Source of the DNA: Amaranthus tricolor
Taxonomy: Eukaryota > Streptophyta > Magnoliopsida > Caryophyllales > Amaranthaceae
Length of the DNA: 64,000 nucleotides
Assembly: GCF_026212465.1 (NCBI RefSeq)
Contig: NC_080048.1
Span: 39,349,875-39,413,874 of the forward strand
Direction: 5' to 3'
Part shown: positions 23,544-35,600 of the stretch, piece after piece
How the letters are laid out: each line of letters opens with the position of its first letter
How positions within the stretch are numbered: position 1 is the first letter of the stretch
The notes under the pieces: generated by a model
What the model saw: only the letters and a program-made list of their open reading frames with translations
Database searches by the model: none
What the model was told of the DNA's origin: nothing
Program-made: the position numbers and the translations under genes

Positions 23544-24818
23544 TCATATAAATATTATTAGATGCAACATATTATTAAAAAAAAAAACATACTTTCTATT
23601 GTTAGAAATCGCCCATGCTTTTGTTACATACCTTGGAAGCTCCTCAAAGGACTTATCCCAATCCCCAAACACTTTTGTTATAGCCTTATTTTTGGCCAAC
23701 CAAGCTCTCTTATATGTTATTACAAATCCGTATTTATTTTTTACAAAATTAACGATTGACTTCACCTTAAACGCTGGATCAACTCTAATCATATCCACGA
23801 TAAGATCAGCAACAAATTCAGAAGTAAGGAGGGGATGGTCATCACTGTAATGTACTGAGCAATCTTGATTATGGGCCTTGTATCGCACAATCTTAAATGA
23901 ACCCGTTGCGGTTATAACAGCTCGCATCCTCCATTCACAACCTATATCCTCCGCATTAGTGCATTGGACAACGTACTTTGAAGGCTCCGACTCAATTACA
24001 CGGAAGTTTCTATTGTTAGAAATCGCCCATGCTTTAACATTCTTCTTAAGGTGGTCTAAGGAGCTAAACTCTTGCCCTATCCTAAAGTCTCAATTTTCAT
24101 TCATGGAGTTGTCATCGTTCCAGGTCATCCATGCATCAATCAATCTTTGATCAACCTCATCAATTCTAAGCCAATCTTGAGATGGAGCACCATCTCTAAT
24201 CGCTGCATCTAGAGCTTCTCTTCTTTCATCATCCTCTTCTGAATCAGAATCAATATGCTCATCCTCCTGATCTAAAGAGTCAACCTCGTTCGCATTAAGC
24301 CTACCCAAGTGACTCGTGGAAAAGGTGTTCATTACACCACCACCAATGCCACGTGAATGAGTTGGAGAGGTAAACTCATCCAAGTGCTCACTAGCGTAAT
24401 TCGGGTTACTTAACATTTCTGTGAATGTATCATGGCGTACACTAGGACCTGATTCTGGAAGTTCCATGCTAGTCATGACTTCCCTCGCATTATCCAAATT
24501 TGCAACCAATTCAACATAAACCTCCATTGCCGTTCCAGGGGCTTGTGATGCCGCATAAGCAAGAGCACTTATGCTTTCATCATTCTTCATAGGGACTAAC
24601 ACATTTTTCCCAGTCACCGGGTATTTCATCTCCATTTTTAACATATAAGAGTTGCGATCACAACCAATTACATCATACACTTTGCTAACAAACACCTCAA
24701 AAGTCGTATTTTGACGATGGATAAACATCACTGTATTTAATCCTCCATTATATCCAACATCGGATCCAGTATAACTTACTTCCCCACCCCAATACACTAT
24801 AACGGGATAATGATCCAT
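23544..24818 (-). pseudogene. Mutator-like transposase N-terminal region, nonsense-mutated and truncated
   Basis: From an ATG at 24818 (just after a TTGCAG acceptor) the minus strand encodes the N-terminal PB1-like part of a MuDR-type transposase, then an acidic stretch. A TGA at 24092-24090 stops it after 242 residues. Directly downstream in the same frame the homology continues (F-R-I-G-Q-E-F-S-S-L-D-H-L-K, then the C...GCEWRMRAV...H-N-Q-D-C-S-V-H zinc-finger region and the D-K-S-F-E-E-L-P-R end) to a stop at 23544. The TGA is therefore a substitution inside a once continuous frame. The DDE catalytic domain and SWIM zinc finger that should follow are missing; after a donor-like AAG|GTATGT at 23632 the PMD gene begins within about 120 bases. 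Confidence 0.8.
23593..24035. repeat. 29-bp direct repeat flanking the transposase zinc-finger segment
   Basis: The same 29 bases (beginning TTTCTATTGTTAGAAATCGC on the plus strand) occur at 23593-23621 and 24007-24035. The second copy is genuine transposase coding sequence; the first lies exactly where transposase homology ends and the PMD side begins. It looks like a scar of template switching or of a deletion between repeats. Confidence 0.85.
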
Positions 24819-25431
24819 ATTCTGCAAGTACAAACATATTTTTCATTTGATTTCACATACACTTAATTGTTGAATGTAAGTAAGGGAAGTGTAAATTTGA
24901 ATACAAGAATTTGTGATATTAAGGTATTACAACACTTGTTAGAAAGTTCATTTCACCCCTAATAGCTAAAAATAGCATGAATATATACAAAAACCATTAA
25001 ACTAACCCTACAAAGTAATAAACTTTCATTGAAGCATTTCATCAAACACTTTATATGCATACAAAACAAATCTTAAAATTCAACTACAAATGTGTAAAAC
25101 GTAAGCATAAATCATGAAAACAATAGAATGTAACAAACATTTAACGTTTTTATAACTTCAATTCAAAACAATAATGAACAAAATAAACAATTTGCATATT
25201 GAACAAAAATTAGGGTTTTATTCATACCTTAAATGAGGATGAAAATAAACTAGTACACAAGGAGAAGATGGGAATGTAGTTGATTAGTTTAGTGGAATGA
25301 GAGTAATTGTAAATTTAAAGTAAATGAGAGTGAAGAAATTTTTTTTTTTTAGGGTTATACCGGCAAGAAGCAAGAAGAGCAAAATGAATTGTGAAAAATG
25401 TCGAAGGAAGCTGCTGTTTTGTATTGATACC

Positions 25432-25577
25432 AAACCGCCACTTCAAGTGGCGGTTTACTCCACATATTAATTTTATTTTTATTTTTTTAAAAAAAAATTC
25501 ACTTAACCAAACCGCCATCTCAGATGGCGTTTTACTTCAGATGCATGAATAAAACCGTCATTTCATGTAGCGGTTTT
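25432..25577. repeat. right-end array of three CCGCCA/TGGCGG palindromes
   Basis: Imperfect palindromes near 25433-25455, 25509-25531 and 25553-25576 mirror the left array. The third has drifted (ACCGTCA ... TAGCGGT). Poly-A and poly-T tracts separate them. Confidence 0.85.
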
Positions 25578-25715
25578 ATTAAAAAAAAAAAAAAAAAATT
25601 TCTCAAAGCAATCCTACGTGGACGGTAAACTTGGAAATACTTTCCCATTTTAAGGAAAGTGGAAATTTTTTTTTATTTTGGCTATAGATTGGGAATAGAT
25701 TCATGATTATTCAGT

Positions 25716-26580
25716 TCTGTCGTGTTGGGCATTGGTAGTGGAATAGTGACATTTTTATTTTCCACATTTAATCAGCTAAAAGTATTATGTTTTCTATTTC
25801 TTGAATTGTTTTAATAATATTTACGGGAATTAAAAATAGAATTTTTTAGATGGATAATATATTATTTTATTGAATAGTAAAAATTGGAACTATAAACATT
25901 AAAAAATATTAAGATGAAATTTGTGAAAAAAATAGAGTGAATAGAATTATAATAAAATATTTAAATAAAGTTAGTGGAAAATATAAGAAACTTAAACAAT
26001 ATTAAAATATTAAAATTAAATTATTGAAAATATATGGAGATCTTAAGTTTTGAAAAAAATTAACGAATATTAAATTTGGAGTTATCTCAAATTTTCGTTT
26101 GCAGATTTCTTATTCCTAAGTTTTGAACTCACAAGTTCTTTTAACTAACTTTTTTTGTAAAGAGATAATAGTGTTAAACAATAATATGAAAATATTTATA
26201 AGAAAAATAAATTTAAAGGCATTTTCATAATTTCATTATAATAAAAGTGGCAACACAATTAGAGAGATCATAGATGACAACATTTAAGAATTGTATTTTT
26301 TTATGATAATAAGATTTGAAAAAAATACATTGTAAGCAAATAATATTGGACAAATAATCTTCCTATAATACTGAAAACAATCTTATCTAAACAAAAAAAT
26401 AGCTGATAATAATAATTCGGTTTAGTTACCAAAGAATAGTTATTTAGCTTTTTCATATTTTTTGAGACAGCATATTATTCTTAACATCTATTATTATAGG
26501 TAACATTTATTTATTTTATTTTTATTGTTAAATTACTAAAATACCCATTATCCTAATCCTACTTAGTTGTCATGGAAAGA
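25716..26580. other. AT-rich intergenic, nothing recognised
   Basis: No frame, TIR or repeat that I can support. It separates the Mutator-like element from the CGCTGTTA-family element. Confidence 0.5.
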
Positions 26581-26584
26581 TTGA

Positions 26585-26772
26585 AAAAAATGAGATTATT
26601 TATCTACTTAATTTCAAATATAAGATTGGGGAAAACTTATGTCCCAAAATAAGCTTCCGTACATCCAATCCTAGCTTCGGGTAGAGTCGCTGTTAGTAAC
26701 AGCGAAAGTGAAAAAAAAAAAATTAAAAGCCCAAAGTCGCTGTTACTAACAGCGACTAAAAAAAAAAAGAAA

Positions 26773-26803
<31 letters not shown>

Positions 26804-27650
26804 TAAATTTAAGTCGCTGTTAGTAGTGACCTTAACATTAAATTTTGAATTTAACCTAACTATGAGTAGTATTTTGGATCTGAAATACGATGATAGCAAG
26901 AGACAAGACACTTTAAGAGATAATTGTCAACACTGATCAGTATGATGTATAAGCAGAGTACTTGTAAGTATAAAATAAGGGAATTCAAAGCCAATAAAGA
27001 TTGTAGGAGTTATGAACCATAGAAGCTCCTTAATTTAGACCTTTAATACCTAAAGAGAAGGAAATTGACATTGCTACTCCTATAAAATGTACTTTAAAAC
27101 CCCTCAAAAGACCTCAATCAGGTTGACAGGATAAAAAAAGAAAACGGGAAGGATAAAGAAAATGTAGGGCAAGGCAGTGCGATGAGCGCTAGAGAGGATG
27201 GTGGCTATCAGAGCTAGAAGCAATCAACAGAGTACAGTCAGGGGAAGGGAAGATTGGTAGAGGTATCGGTGTATGTAATTGTTACAAAGATTCAACAACC
27301 ATAATTGGCCATGGCCACAAATCTAAGTGTCAGATTCGGATAGAAAAAAAAGAAACTCATACTCTTTTTTTATTACTACTAACAGCGACTTAAATTAAAT
27401 TTTTTTTTTTTTTTTTTTAGTCGCTGTTAGTAACAGCGACTTTGGGCTTTTAATTTTTTATTTTTTTTTAGGTCGCTGTTACTAACAGCGACTTTGGGCT
27501 TTTAATTTTTTTTTTTTTTTAACTTTCGCTGTTACTAACAGCGACTCTACCCGAAGTTAGGATTGGATGTACGGAAGCTTATTTTGGGACATAAGTTTTT
27601 CCCAATCTTATATTTGGAATTAAATAGATAAATAATCTCATTTTTTTCAA
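26585..27650. mobile_element. CGCTGTTA-family TIR element with transposase remnant
   Basis: The arms, about 240 bp each (26585-26830 and 27375-27650), are inverted copies. Outer parts match over CTTATGTCCCAAAATAAGC, TTCCGTACATCC and CGGGTAGAGTCGCTGTTA; inner parts hold three to four CGCTGTTACTAACAGCG palindromes separated by poly-A or poly-T runs. The interior (about 27030-27340, plus strand) reads A-T-P-I-K-C-T-L-K-P-L-K-R-P-Q then, after stops, a Cys/His-rich stretch, resembling the C-terminal end of a Mutator-like transposase. It is a decayed Mutator-type element; no target duplication was found. Confidence 0.65.
26773..26794. repeat. AT dinucleotide microsatellite
   Basis: About eleven AT units between poly-A and poly-T runs, inside the left arm of the CGCTGTTA-family element. 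Confidence 0.9.
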
Positions 27651-29161
27651 ATTTTCATTAATCCTCTAGCTATTCCTATAAATACTTCACAGTAACTATT
27701 CCATGTAATTCATCCTATAATCCGTTAGTCTTGCTAGCTCTTATTCAGTTGTCATTCATTTCTTGATTTTTATTTTTCGGTCTGACTTGAGCGTTGGAGG
27801 GACTTTCCTAAAAATCACCTTCGAGCAAGGCTAACGTTATATTGCAAGATTTGAAGTCTCTTCTCATATAGGATTGTAAGCACTTCCAGTGTACCAACAG
27901 TTATCCCCAATAACTCATCACATTCAGGTATTTCAAGTGTTTTTTGCACTTCTAAGTTTTATCACCGAAACATCTCTACTTGTGCATGATTAAAAAATAT
28001 GAAAAGTTGATATTAATAATTCTTATATTGAAATTAATTAAACTTTATATCACTTTACTATGAGCATGTTCTCTTCAACATATTTTTTTGACTTTTTTTA
28101 TTCTAATTGAAATTAGATCAAACCAGATCATATCAAATTGCATCAAAACTATTCCGATCAGATCACAATAAATCAAATCTTCAAATCATATTTGAAAAAT
28201 TCATATCATATCAAACTGAATTAGACCAAATCAAATCTTATCACTCCTTAGTAAATTCAAATCAAACTCAATCAGATCAAACAAAAAAAACATGTCCATT
28301 GCTTTAACTTATAGAGTAAAAATAAAATACAAATATTAGAGTCTTAATGAATAGTTGCCAAAAAGTAAATACGATAAGTAGACAAAATCAAAGAAATATA
28401 ATATAATAACAATATTCTCGGTATATGATAAATACAAAACTAATTTATAATATAACAATTAGGAAAAAAATGGCATGTCAATCTTAGTCAAATATATCGA
28501 AAATTAAGGGTCCAAATAAACCAACTCAATTAAGAGTATAGAAATAAAGTAATGAGCAAGATTAGCTATGTCAAATTCAAAATCAATTGTGATACTTACC
28601 ATATTAATTTCTGATTAGATTTTTGCTTTTCTTGTGTTAAATTACCATAAAATTGTTTGATAAACGAATTTTAAGCCGATTGAAAAATTAGCTTTCAAGT
28701 CAAACCTACTTATAGCAGTTATTTCATTATCTTTTAACTTAGCTTTTCTCTAATAAACAATCAAAAATCAACAAATAATTTTAATCAAAATATGTCTTTA
28801 CCATTTTAGAGAATTATAATTTACACAGGATAATACGTACAATAATATTAGTAGAATTTCAAATTATACTTTCCATATATAAAATTACCTAATTAATAAT
28901 AAATATTATTGACTGCCATCTTTGGATACATTTGACCGACAATTCACGTTAATACATGTCTAAATTGAAACTCTAAACGACTAAAATTGTTGATTTAATA
29001 TCAAAAGCATCAATGTGAACATTAAAAATGATGTGTATAACATTAAATATTTAATAGTGGATAATTTAAGTACGCACATATAATGTTTCAATTTAGTTAG
29101 TTAAACTTTTTATTTCAATTCACAATGAAATGTCTACATGAGAATTTGTGAAATTTAAAGT
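27651..29161. other. intergenic, low-complexity patches only
   Basis: A run of ATCAGATCAAATCAAATC-like words at about 28110-28290 forms an irregular short-period repeat and explains the short open frame there. At about 27880-27935 there is a GTACCAACAGTTATCCCC stretch that resembles nothing I can name. No gene is seen. Confidence 0.45.
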
Positions 29162-29980
29162 TAGGGCTGGCAAAAGCTGACCCGACCTGCTAACCTGATT
29201 TGAAACCGATCCAAAATTAACGGGTTTGGGTTTAGATTTTTTACCCAATTAATTAAATGGGTCAACCCGACCTGATCTGTTTATTAAATGGGTTAGGTTC
29301 AGGTTGAATATTTAAACCCGAAAAAAACTTGTTTAACCCATTTATTAAATGGGTCAATCAAGTTAGGTCGACCCATATTATCTGATATTAACCCATTGAT
29401 ATTTAACCTAAAACTTCATATTTAATTCTTTACACTTTATTGATTACTCATTAGTCATTCCATTTTCATAAAAGTAAAACCCATTTCGGCATTTCCCCTT
29501 CCCTGTTCTTTTCCCTATTCTTTAATGTTTTGGGTTTGTTCTGATTTTGCTATTCAAGAACCTTAAGCCTCTTTGCCTCTGATTTTTCTATTCTCTAATG
29601 GTCTGATCTTGATTTTGCTATTCAAGAACTTTGAAGCATGTTTATTATGAAATGTGAATGTTTATGTGTTTAATTTTTAAATTTTGAAAAAATGGGTCAC
29701 ATGACCTGAAGTATATGGGTCAAATGACCTGAAATATATGGGTTCAATGACCTGAAATATATGGGTTTAATGACCTGAAAAACCGAATAACATCAAACAA
29801 AAAAAAAACCAAGTTAAATGGGTATTTAGCATGTTGACCCGACCTGCTACAGATCAGGTCGGGGTTTCAATTTCTGATCCATTTAATTAAACAGGTCAGA
29901 TTCAGGTTAAAGGTCTATTGACCCATTTATATATGACCCGAACCTAAAAATGATCTAACCCGATCTGTTTGACATCCCTA
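29162..29980. mobile_element. hAT-like nonautonomous element
   Basis: An 819-bp segment starting TAGGGCTGGCAAAAGC and ending GTTTGACATCCCTA, which are inverted relatives (TAGGG-TG-CAAA). Both ends are full of ACCCGACCTG / CAGGTCGGG words on alternating strands. No transposase frame and no clear 8-bp duplication (TTTAAAGT versus GCTCTCGC). Related fragments without ends occur at about 36950-37160, 42350-42450 and 50525-50640. Confidence 0.55.
29693..29782. repeat. 24-25-bp tandem repeat, about four copies
   Basis: The unit ATATGGGTTCAATGACCTGA recurs about every 24 bases with small changes, inside the hAT-like element. Confidence 0.85.
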
Positions 29981-30204
29981 GCTCTCGCCAGTTTAGTGAA
30001 TCTGGATACAACTTCAAACTGACTTACAAGTTGACAAATTTAGTCATTATTACGCAATGTTATGTATGTTTCTCAATGTTAGTGATATTTGACTTTTTGT
30101 ACAAATTTCCAAGTGTAATTTCAGCTTTAATGTAAATTAATACACTTTAAAAAAAATTATGGAAATTATTTATGAGAATTCTATGTATCGAGACAAATTC
30201 AATA

Positions 30205-30745
30205 AGATTGCTCCATATAAAGCATGTTTAACTCTAGAGTTTTTAGCAAATGGACTCCTTTGAAAAAAAAAATTTACCTTACTTATATGATTAGTCTATC
30301 AATCCTCTTTAAAATTCAACATGCGTTATCATACTTACCCCCATTTTAAGAATGCAATGTTCTAATTTCACATTAGTTAAAGGATCTTCCCTTGTCAGGT
30401 GCATTAAAAAAGCTATCAAACACGGTGGTAGAGTTGCTCTAATATTATTTGTAACACATCAATCCTATCAAGCTGCACTTAACACATTATTAGTCACAAT
30501 CGCAAAGTTGCTCTGATACTATTTGTAACACCTCAACTTATAAAGCCGCCGATGACTACCAACATAGATTTACAACAGGCCACCCAAACCAACTAAAGTC
30601 TTTTCAGAGCAATTTGGTCTCATTCGCGTGCATCCGAGAAAACTTATCAAGAACTCCTTTGACAAGATATTGCAGCTTCTTAACATGGATAATCTATCAT
30701 TCCTTTTAAAACCGTAACATGGGTAATCATAAGAGTATTTCATAC
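30205..30745 (-). mobile_element. degenerate Cassandra-like TRIM element
   Basis: The left part (30205-30335) matches the end of the Cassandra-like LTR at 47324-47593: GCATGTTTAACTCTAGAG, GGACTCCTTTGA, TAGTCTATCAATCC and a final TTATCAT. A short internal part follows, then TTGCTCTAATATTATTTGTAACAC and, about 74 bases later, TTGCTCTGATACTATTTGTAACAC. These are two copies of the primer-site-plus-LTR-start junction on the opposite strand. Much of the 5S-like segment is lost from the right LTR. The element is old and broken. Confidence 0.6.
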
Positions 30746-31637
30746 ATTGCCTCCAAAAAAACCGAGGGAGTCAAACTCTGTAAAAATTATCAATAAAAGA
30801 ATTGTCCAAGATCGTGCCATTGTAAGATAGGTCCATATAAAAACCAACTTTAAAAAAATACTGTATTTTATATTAAAAGAGTGAGTGCTTTAATATTTTA
30901 AGTGAATCTTATAATTAATTAAGCCGGACTATTTAGTTTAAATTTAATACTATATAAGACCGTGGTAAACAAGAATTCGTCTTAAATATCTTAAATAATA
31001 ATTTATGTTGTGAATACCTTCACCATCATCATATTTTGTATATAATACTCATAAAAGTTATGATCGGGGCCTAATAAAAGATGAAAGACGACAAACTATA
31101 CCCATATAGGCTAACAACATGCCCAATGAAACGTAAAGCAATTATTAAGGTCACAACGATAAACAAAGCATATGCAACATAGATGTAGGCGCAAACGATT
31201 ATCCAAGGTCTACAAATACGGCATCTCTTCCTAGTTTTATCAATAGTCAAGTCGTCAGAGGGGTGTCGTTCATGTCATTCCAAATTTGATCCTCTCATGG
31301 ACACCACAACTTTTATTTTCTTGAACCTTGATATCTCCAACTCTTATCACACGTGTATGTGTGGGCTTTATTTGCACATGTCCAAACCACCTCAATCTAC
31401 TTTTAGTCTTTTACACATCTTTGTAGAGATCGATGTAACCCTTAGCTCCTCCGTAAAACTTGATTCCTAATTTTTATCCATACATCTATAACATTCACGT
31501 CAAAGGTGCACACATGTATTTCTAGGCCTATACAATCAGGTAGGTCAAACTACAATTCATAAAAATCATTTTTTAATCTATCAAAATATTAATTGCTACT
31601 ATTAAATAACACCTTAGTGACTGTTTCCCCTCTCATC
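30746..31637. other. intergenic, nothing recognised
   Basis: No frame or repeat that can be supported. A stretch at 31230-31550 has higher GC with words such as CCTCTCATGGACACC that may be decayed retroelement coding sequence, but I could not align it with any family. Confidence 0.35.
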
Positions 31638-31966
31638 TAAGGGTGAGCATAATTGAATATCCGATCCGTAACATGTAGTTGGATCGGATATCCGAATCCA
31701 AATCTGATATTCGATGTCAATTAGGGTTAATTAAAAAATTCCAATAAGATATCCGAAATATTTGATATTCGAGATCTGAATTTAGTCAAAATAATTTATT
31801 GAAATATAGTTTTATTCTTATGATTACTGAATATCTAAATTACTTATAAAATGAGGATATCAGATATCCGATTTTTTGAATCGGATATCAAATCCAAATT
31901 ATAGTTTCAAATCGGATATCCTAAAATCCGAATCGCATATCAGATCAAATTATCGGATAACTACCT
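31638..31966. mobile_element. possible small hAT-like element rich in GGATATCCG words
   Basis: Begins TAAGGGTGAGCATAATTG and ends near GGATAACTACCTACTT. The interior repeats GGATATC / GATATCC words on both strands, the pattern seen in short noncoding hAT-like elements. The ends are only weakly inverted. Confidence 0.35.
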
Positions 31967-32303
31967 ACTTTATCAATCCACCTTAAATGTAATGCATTAA
32001 TCTTCGTTAATCCCGGCATAATTTTGAATCATATACTCAAACTTATTAATTTCGCAATAGAAAGTTTCTAATTTCGTTCCCATTTTAACCCGATTTTCAA
32101 GTTTTAACTTCAAAATCTAAGTTCCAAAGTTCCACACAACAACCCTATTCAGTTGATGACAAAAATATGTAATGTAGTATGATTCTGATTAGAATAATTT
32201 TATAAGGAAAATTCATGGTGATTAATTGATTCTTATGGATTCAGGAGGACATTTATTTCCTGATGCAGGATTTCGAAGAAGAAACCTAAAAAGTCGAGTT
32301 TTA

Positions 32304-32311
32304 AAACCCTA
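32304..32311 (+). promoter_or_regulatory. telo-box-like AAACCCTA in the MOM1-like leader
   Basis: AAACCCTA lies about 310 bases before the MOM1-like start codon; a second AAACCCTA is near 32497. Telo-boxes are common near plant transcription starts. A 5' leader intron is plausible from GCAGAG|GTAATT (about 32443) to the AAAG just before the ATG. Confidence 0.35.
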
Positions 32312-32616
32312 GAATGAACATTGCGGTTCAGGGGTTAAAGTTTTTTCGTGTTTAAGTTATCTTCAAAATTTGGAGCATCAAAAAAACCTTATTTGGCACT
32401 GAATTTGGCAATATTTGTGTTTACGCGGTGCGAATTAGTTGAGCAGAGGTAATTTAATTTCTACATTTTAGCATTTTCAAATTCAGTAGATTTGAAAACC
32501 CTATTGTAGAATATCCATGCATTCTTAGATTTCCTGCTTTTTTAGTTTGAATTTTGAATTGCTTGGAATGAACTATAATTGAATGCTTCAAATTGGGTTT
32601 GTTTGTAAGTTAAAGG

Positions 32617-35600
32617 ATGGTGAATAATACACGTTCTAAGGAAGGTGAAGTGGGTAATTCAAAGAAAACGTTAGGTTGGAGAAATGTATCATCAGCTCCT
32701 GTTTCAGATGGTTCTGGGTTGAGGAGGTCCACTAGGTGTTCGAGCCCTGGTAAAGTCAGGAAGTCTGAGAGACTAGGAAAGAAGACACCGCCATCGACCC
32801 CTTCTTCGAAGAAGAAAAATGGGGGTATGATCCCGCCACGAAATTCCAATAAGGCTCCTTCTCCTAGTCATAAAAGGAAAGTGGAGAAGGAGACGGGGAA
32901 GAGTAAACGATTGAAACAACATGATATGGTAGATGAGAAGGATAAGGAAAGGAAGACTTTGAAAGAGAATGCTGAGGATGCTACAGGACAAGGTATGGAA
33001 AGTTCTGGTGATGAAGTTGGTACTAAGAGGAAGAAGAGGTTAGATGCTCGTCGTTATAGAGAAATGTTTAAGCCGTTGAAGAAGTTTATACCACTAGGTG
33101 AGTTTGTTTATTATGTTGTTTTCTAATTTTAGCTACAAGCTTGTCCTAATGCACTCTTATTAATATGTAGAATTAGATGCTCAAGCTGAGATTTCCTCAA
33201 ATTCTACAGCTGAATCTAAAGAAGGGGTTTGCAAAGGTGAAGGTGAAAGAGAAAGCAAAGGTGAAAGCGAAGGCCAGAGTGAAAGAGAAGGCGAAGGTGA
33301 AAGTGAAGGCGGAAGCGAAGGCAAGGGCGAAAGCCAAGGTGAAGGTGAAGGTGAAGGTGAAGGCGAGGGTGAAGAAGAGGAAGAAGACAAGGGCAAGTGT
33401 GAAGGCGAAGGTGGAGAAGGTTTGCAGGTTTCTGGGGATGACAATATCTTATTTCATTCGGCTGACAAAATATGTGACAAAAGTGAAGAGGTGGTAATGA
33501 ATGGTGCAGAGAAACTTCATGAAGATAATGGTTCGGCATGTAATCAGAATGAAACTCCTCTTGCTGGAAATGAAGGTGCGGGAACTTGCCTATTGACTGC
33601 TCCACCCATACCTTGCGAAACGATTGATTTGGCAGATGCATGTGCTAAATGTCTGAAAAAGCGAAGGTAATGATGTCAATGTTCTGAATTATTATTGAAA
33701 TTTAGCAACTGTACTTATCTGATTTAAGTTTTAAACTGCAGCTACGATGTTTTGTTTTTTCCAATTTACCAGGATTATCAAGTAAAAGAAGTTTTAATTA
33801 CTGTTCTTTACCTGCATTCTTGCTGTACTCGTTCATTTGACAAACCATGCTGTCTACAAGATTAAACACAGTGATGTTTAAGTGACATGGATTTAGTGAA
33901 ATTATGCCCTTGCATAATAGATTTTACTTTTCCCTTTTCAATGAAAGAAGTCATTATTAAAACTATTATCCAGTACTATGCTTTGAATAGCTTTGGACTT
34001 TTGCTCATAGGTTTCTTAAAACAATTTTTTCTCTCTCTTTTTATTTTCATTTGTGCAGCATCTTCTGTCGTTCAATTTTATTTGCCTCTTTTGGTGCTCA
34101 GGGGTCTTACGGTACAAAATCTTTGTTCTTTCTGTCTTCCTTTCTTTGTATCCATTTATACAATTGTATATAAGATTTTGTTAGACTTTCTTTTGTGTTA
34201 GTGTCGATTTTATGACGGTGAACTTTTGCTTGAAGGGGTGTTTATAAATTATAATGGAGCAGATACGTTGTTTGAGGTTCGCTTTGGTACATGGAGTGGG
34301 TACCACAAGACAATTGACCGTCTAGTGTTGTTAGATTAGCCTAACAATGTGCCATTTTACCAATTTACATCTACGACTTATAATTCATTGGGGAATTTAT
34401 TGAATTAAGGGACCTTTGAAGCTTGATTCAGAGGGCAATTGTGGTACTGGTGCATATACTAAAGTCTAGTCAAGTTGGAGGATGGTTGTACAAGATAATT
34501 TTAAGATAAGGCTATTATAGGATTTTCATTGAAAACTTTATGATTTAGGCTACGATTAGTGATATAATGAAATTAATCGAACCAACTCTAAACTGACGTG
34601 GTTGAAGGATTTTTTTGAAAAATCAATATGTAGAGCATTGTTACTTGGAATTGAGTTCGGTTTGGTATGAGGGACGAGAACAGAAACATAGAAGCAACCT
34701 AGAAAGAGTCGGGATCAATTGGATAGGGGATGCATTATCGTAGAAAATAAATTTAATATCAGAAGAAAGTATTAAAAAATTTTCAAAGCAACCCGTTTTA
34801 AATTTTTAGGTTCTATCTCTTTTATTTTCTCTCTTCTTTGTCCTCTCTCCTATTGTAATGAAGGCTGTAAACCTTTAACAGTATGAGTTGAAGGTCCGCC
34901 AAACGAGGACTATACCTCGAGCGATTTGGGTCGCTTTTGGCTGCTGATCAGGGATTGCCACTCTGGGATCGTGGAATGGGGTTATGTCCTACCCTCATTC
35001 CTATGATGTATAGAAAATATTTACAGCCACTGGGAATGAGTATATAAATCCAAAGAGCTTGTGACTAGTGGTGGTGTTTGAAGAATAGACTATGAAAGAA
35101 TTCTTATATCAGAAGCAGGGGTGAGCTATTTGAAGTTGGAACCTTATTTTTTGATGCATTGTGTACTGAAAAGAATTTCTATGATAATCTTGTTGAGAAG
35201 CTTATGGAAAAGGCATGAATAGCAATGAGTATTCTTCTTTGAAATGGTATTAGGTGGTGTTTTGAAGGACTTGGGAAAGTCTGTTTTCCCTTCTTTAGAA
35301 CCCCATGACTTTTATCAAGCTTAGTAGCGCTGATGGCCATTAAATAATTCTTTATATGCGCATAAGGAAATGTCTGAATAAGTTTCACCTATTTTATATT
35401 TCTATTCGATAAAGCAATTATCTAAATCCCTTGACATTTCTCTGCGATCACAAATCCTCATGATGGCCTTATAATCGTTGGACTTCGTAGCTAGTTATAG
35501 AACCTTATTATATTTAAAAAGGTTTAATAATGACACTTGGTTGGTAGTTGGTATCTTATGGATAGAAGAAGTAAGCTAATCATTATTTTGATGGATGTTG

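Larger units (their letters stand above)
20843..25715 (-). mobile_element. Mutator-like element carrying a plant mobile domain gene
   Basis: Both ends share inverted sequence. The left arm has GGATCTATTCCCA, then CCCACTTT, TTTTTTGGGAAA and TACCGTCCACGTGG; the right arm has the reverse-complement order, including CCTACGTGGACGGTA and GGGAATAGATTCATG. The arms are about 270 bp and contain arrays of CCGCCA...TGGCGG palindromes. Between them on the minus strand lie a transposase N-terminal region with a nonsense codon and an intact PMD gene. The catalytic core of a Mutator transposase is absent, so the element cannot move by itself. Ends are accurate to about 10 bases; I could not identify the expected 9-bp target duplication. 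Confidence 0.8.

Noticed and set aside
33177..33497. Lys-Val-Lys-Ala repeat frame and an antisense Ser-Pro repeat frame over the MOM1-like exon 2
   Set aside because: Both are alternate-frame readings of the Gly-Glu hexamer repeat; the Gly-Glu frame is the one that joins the flanking exons in phase.
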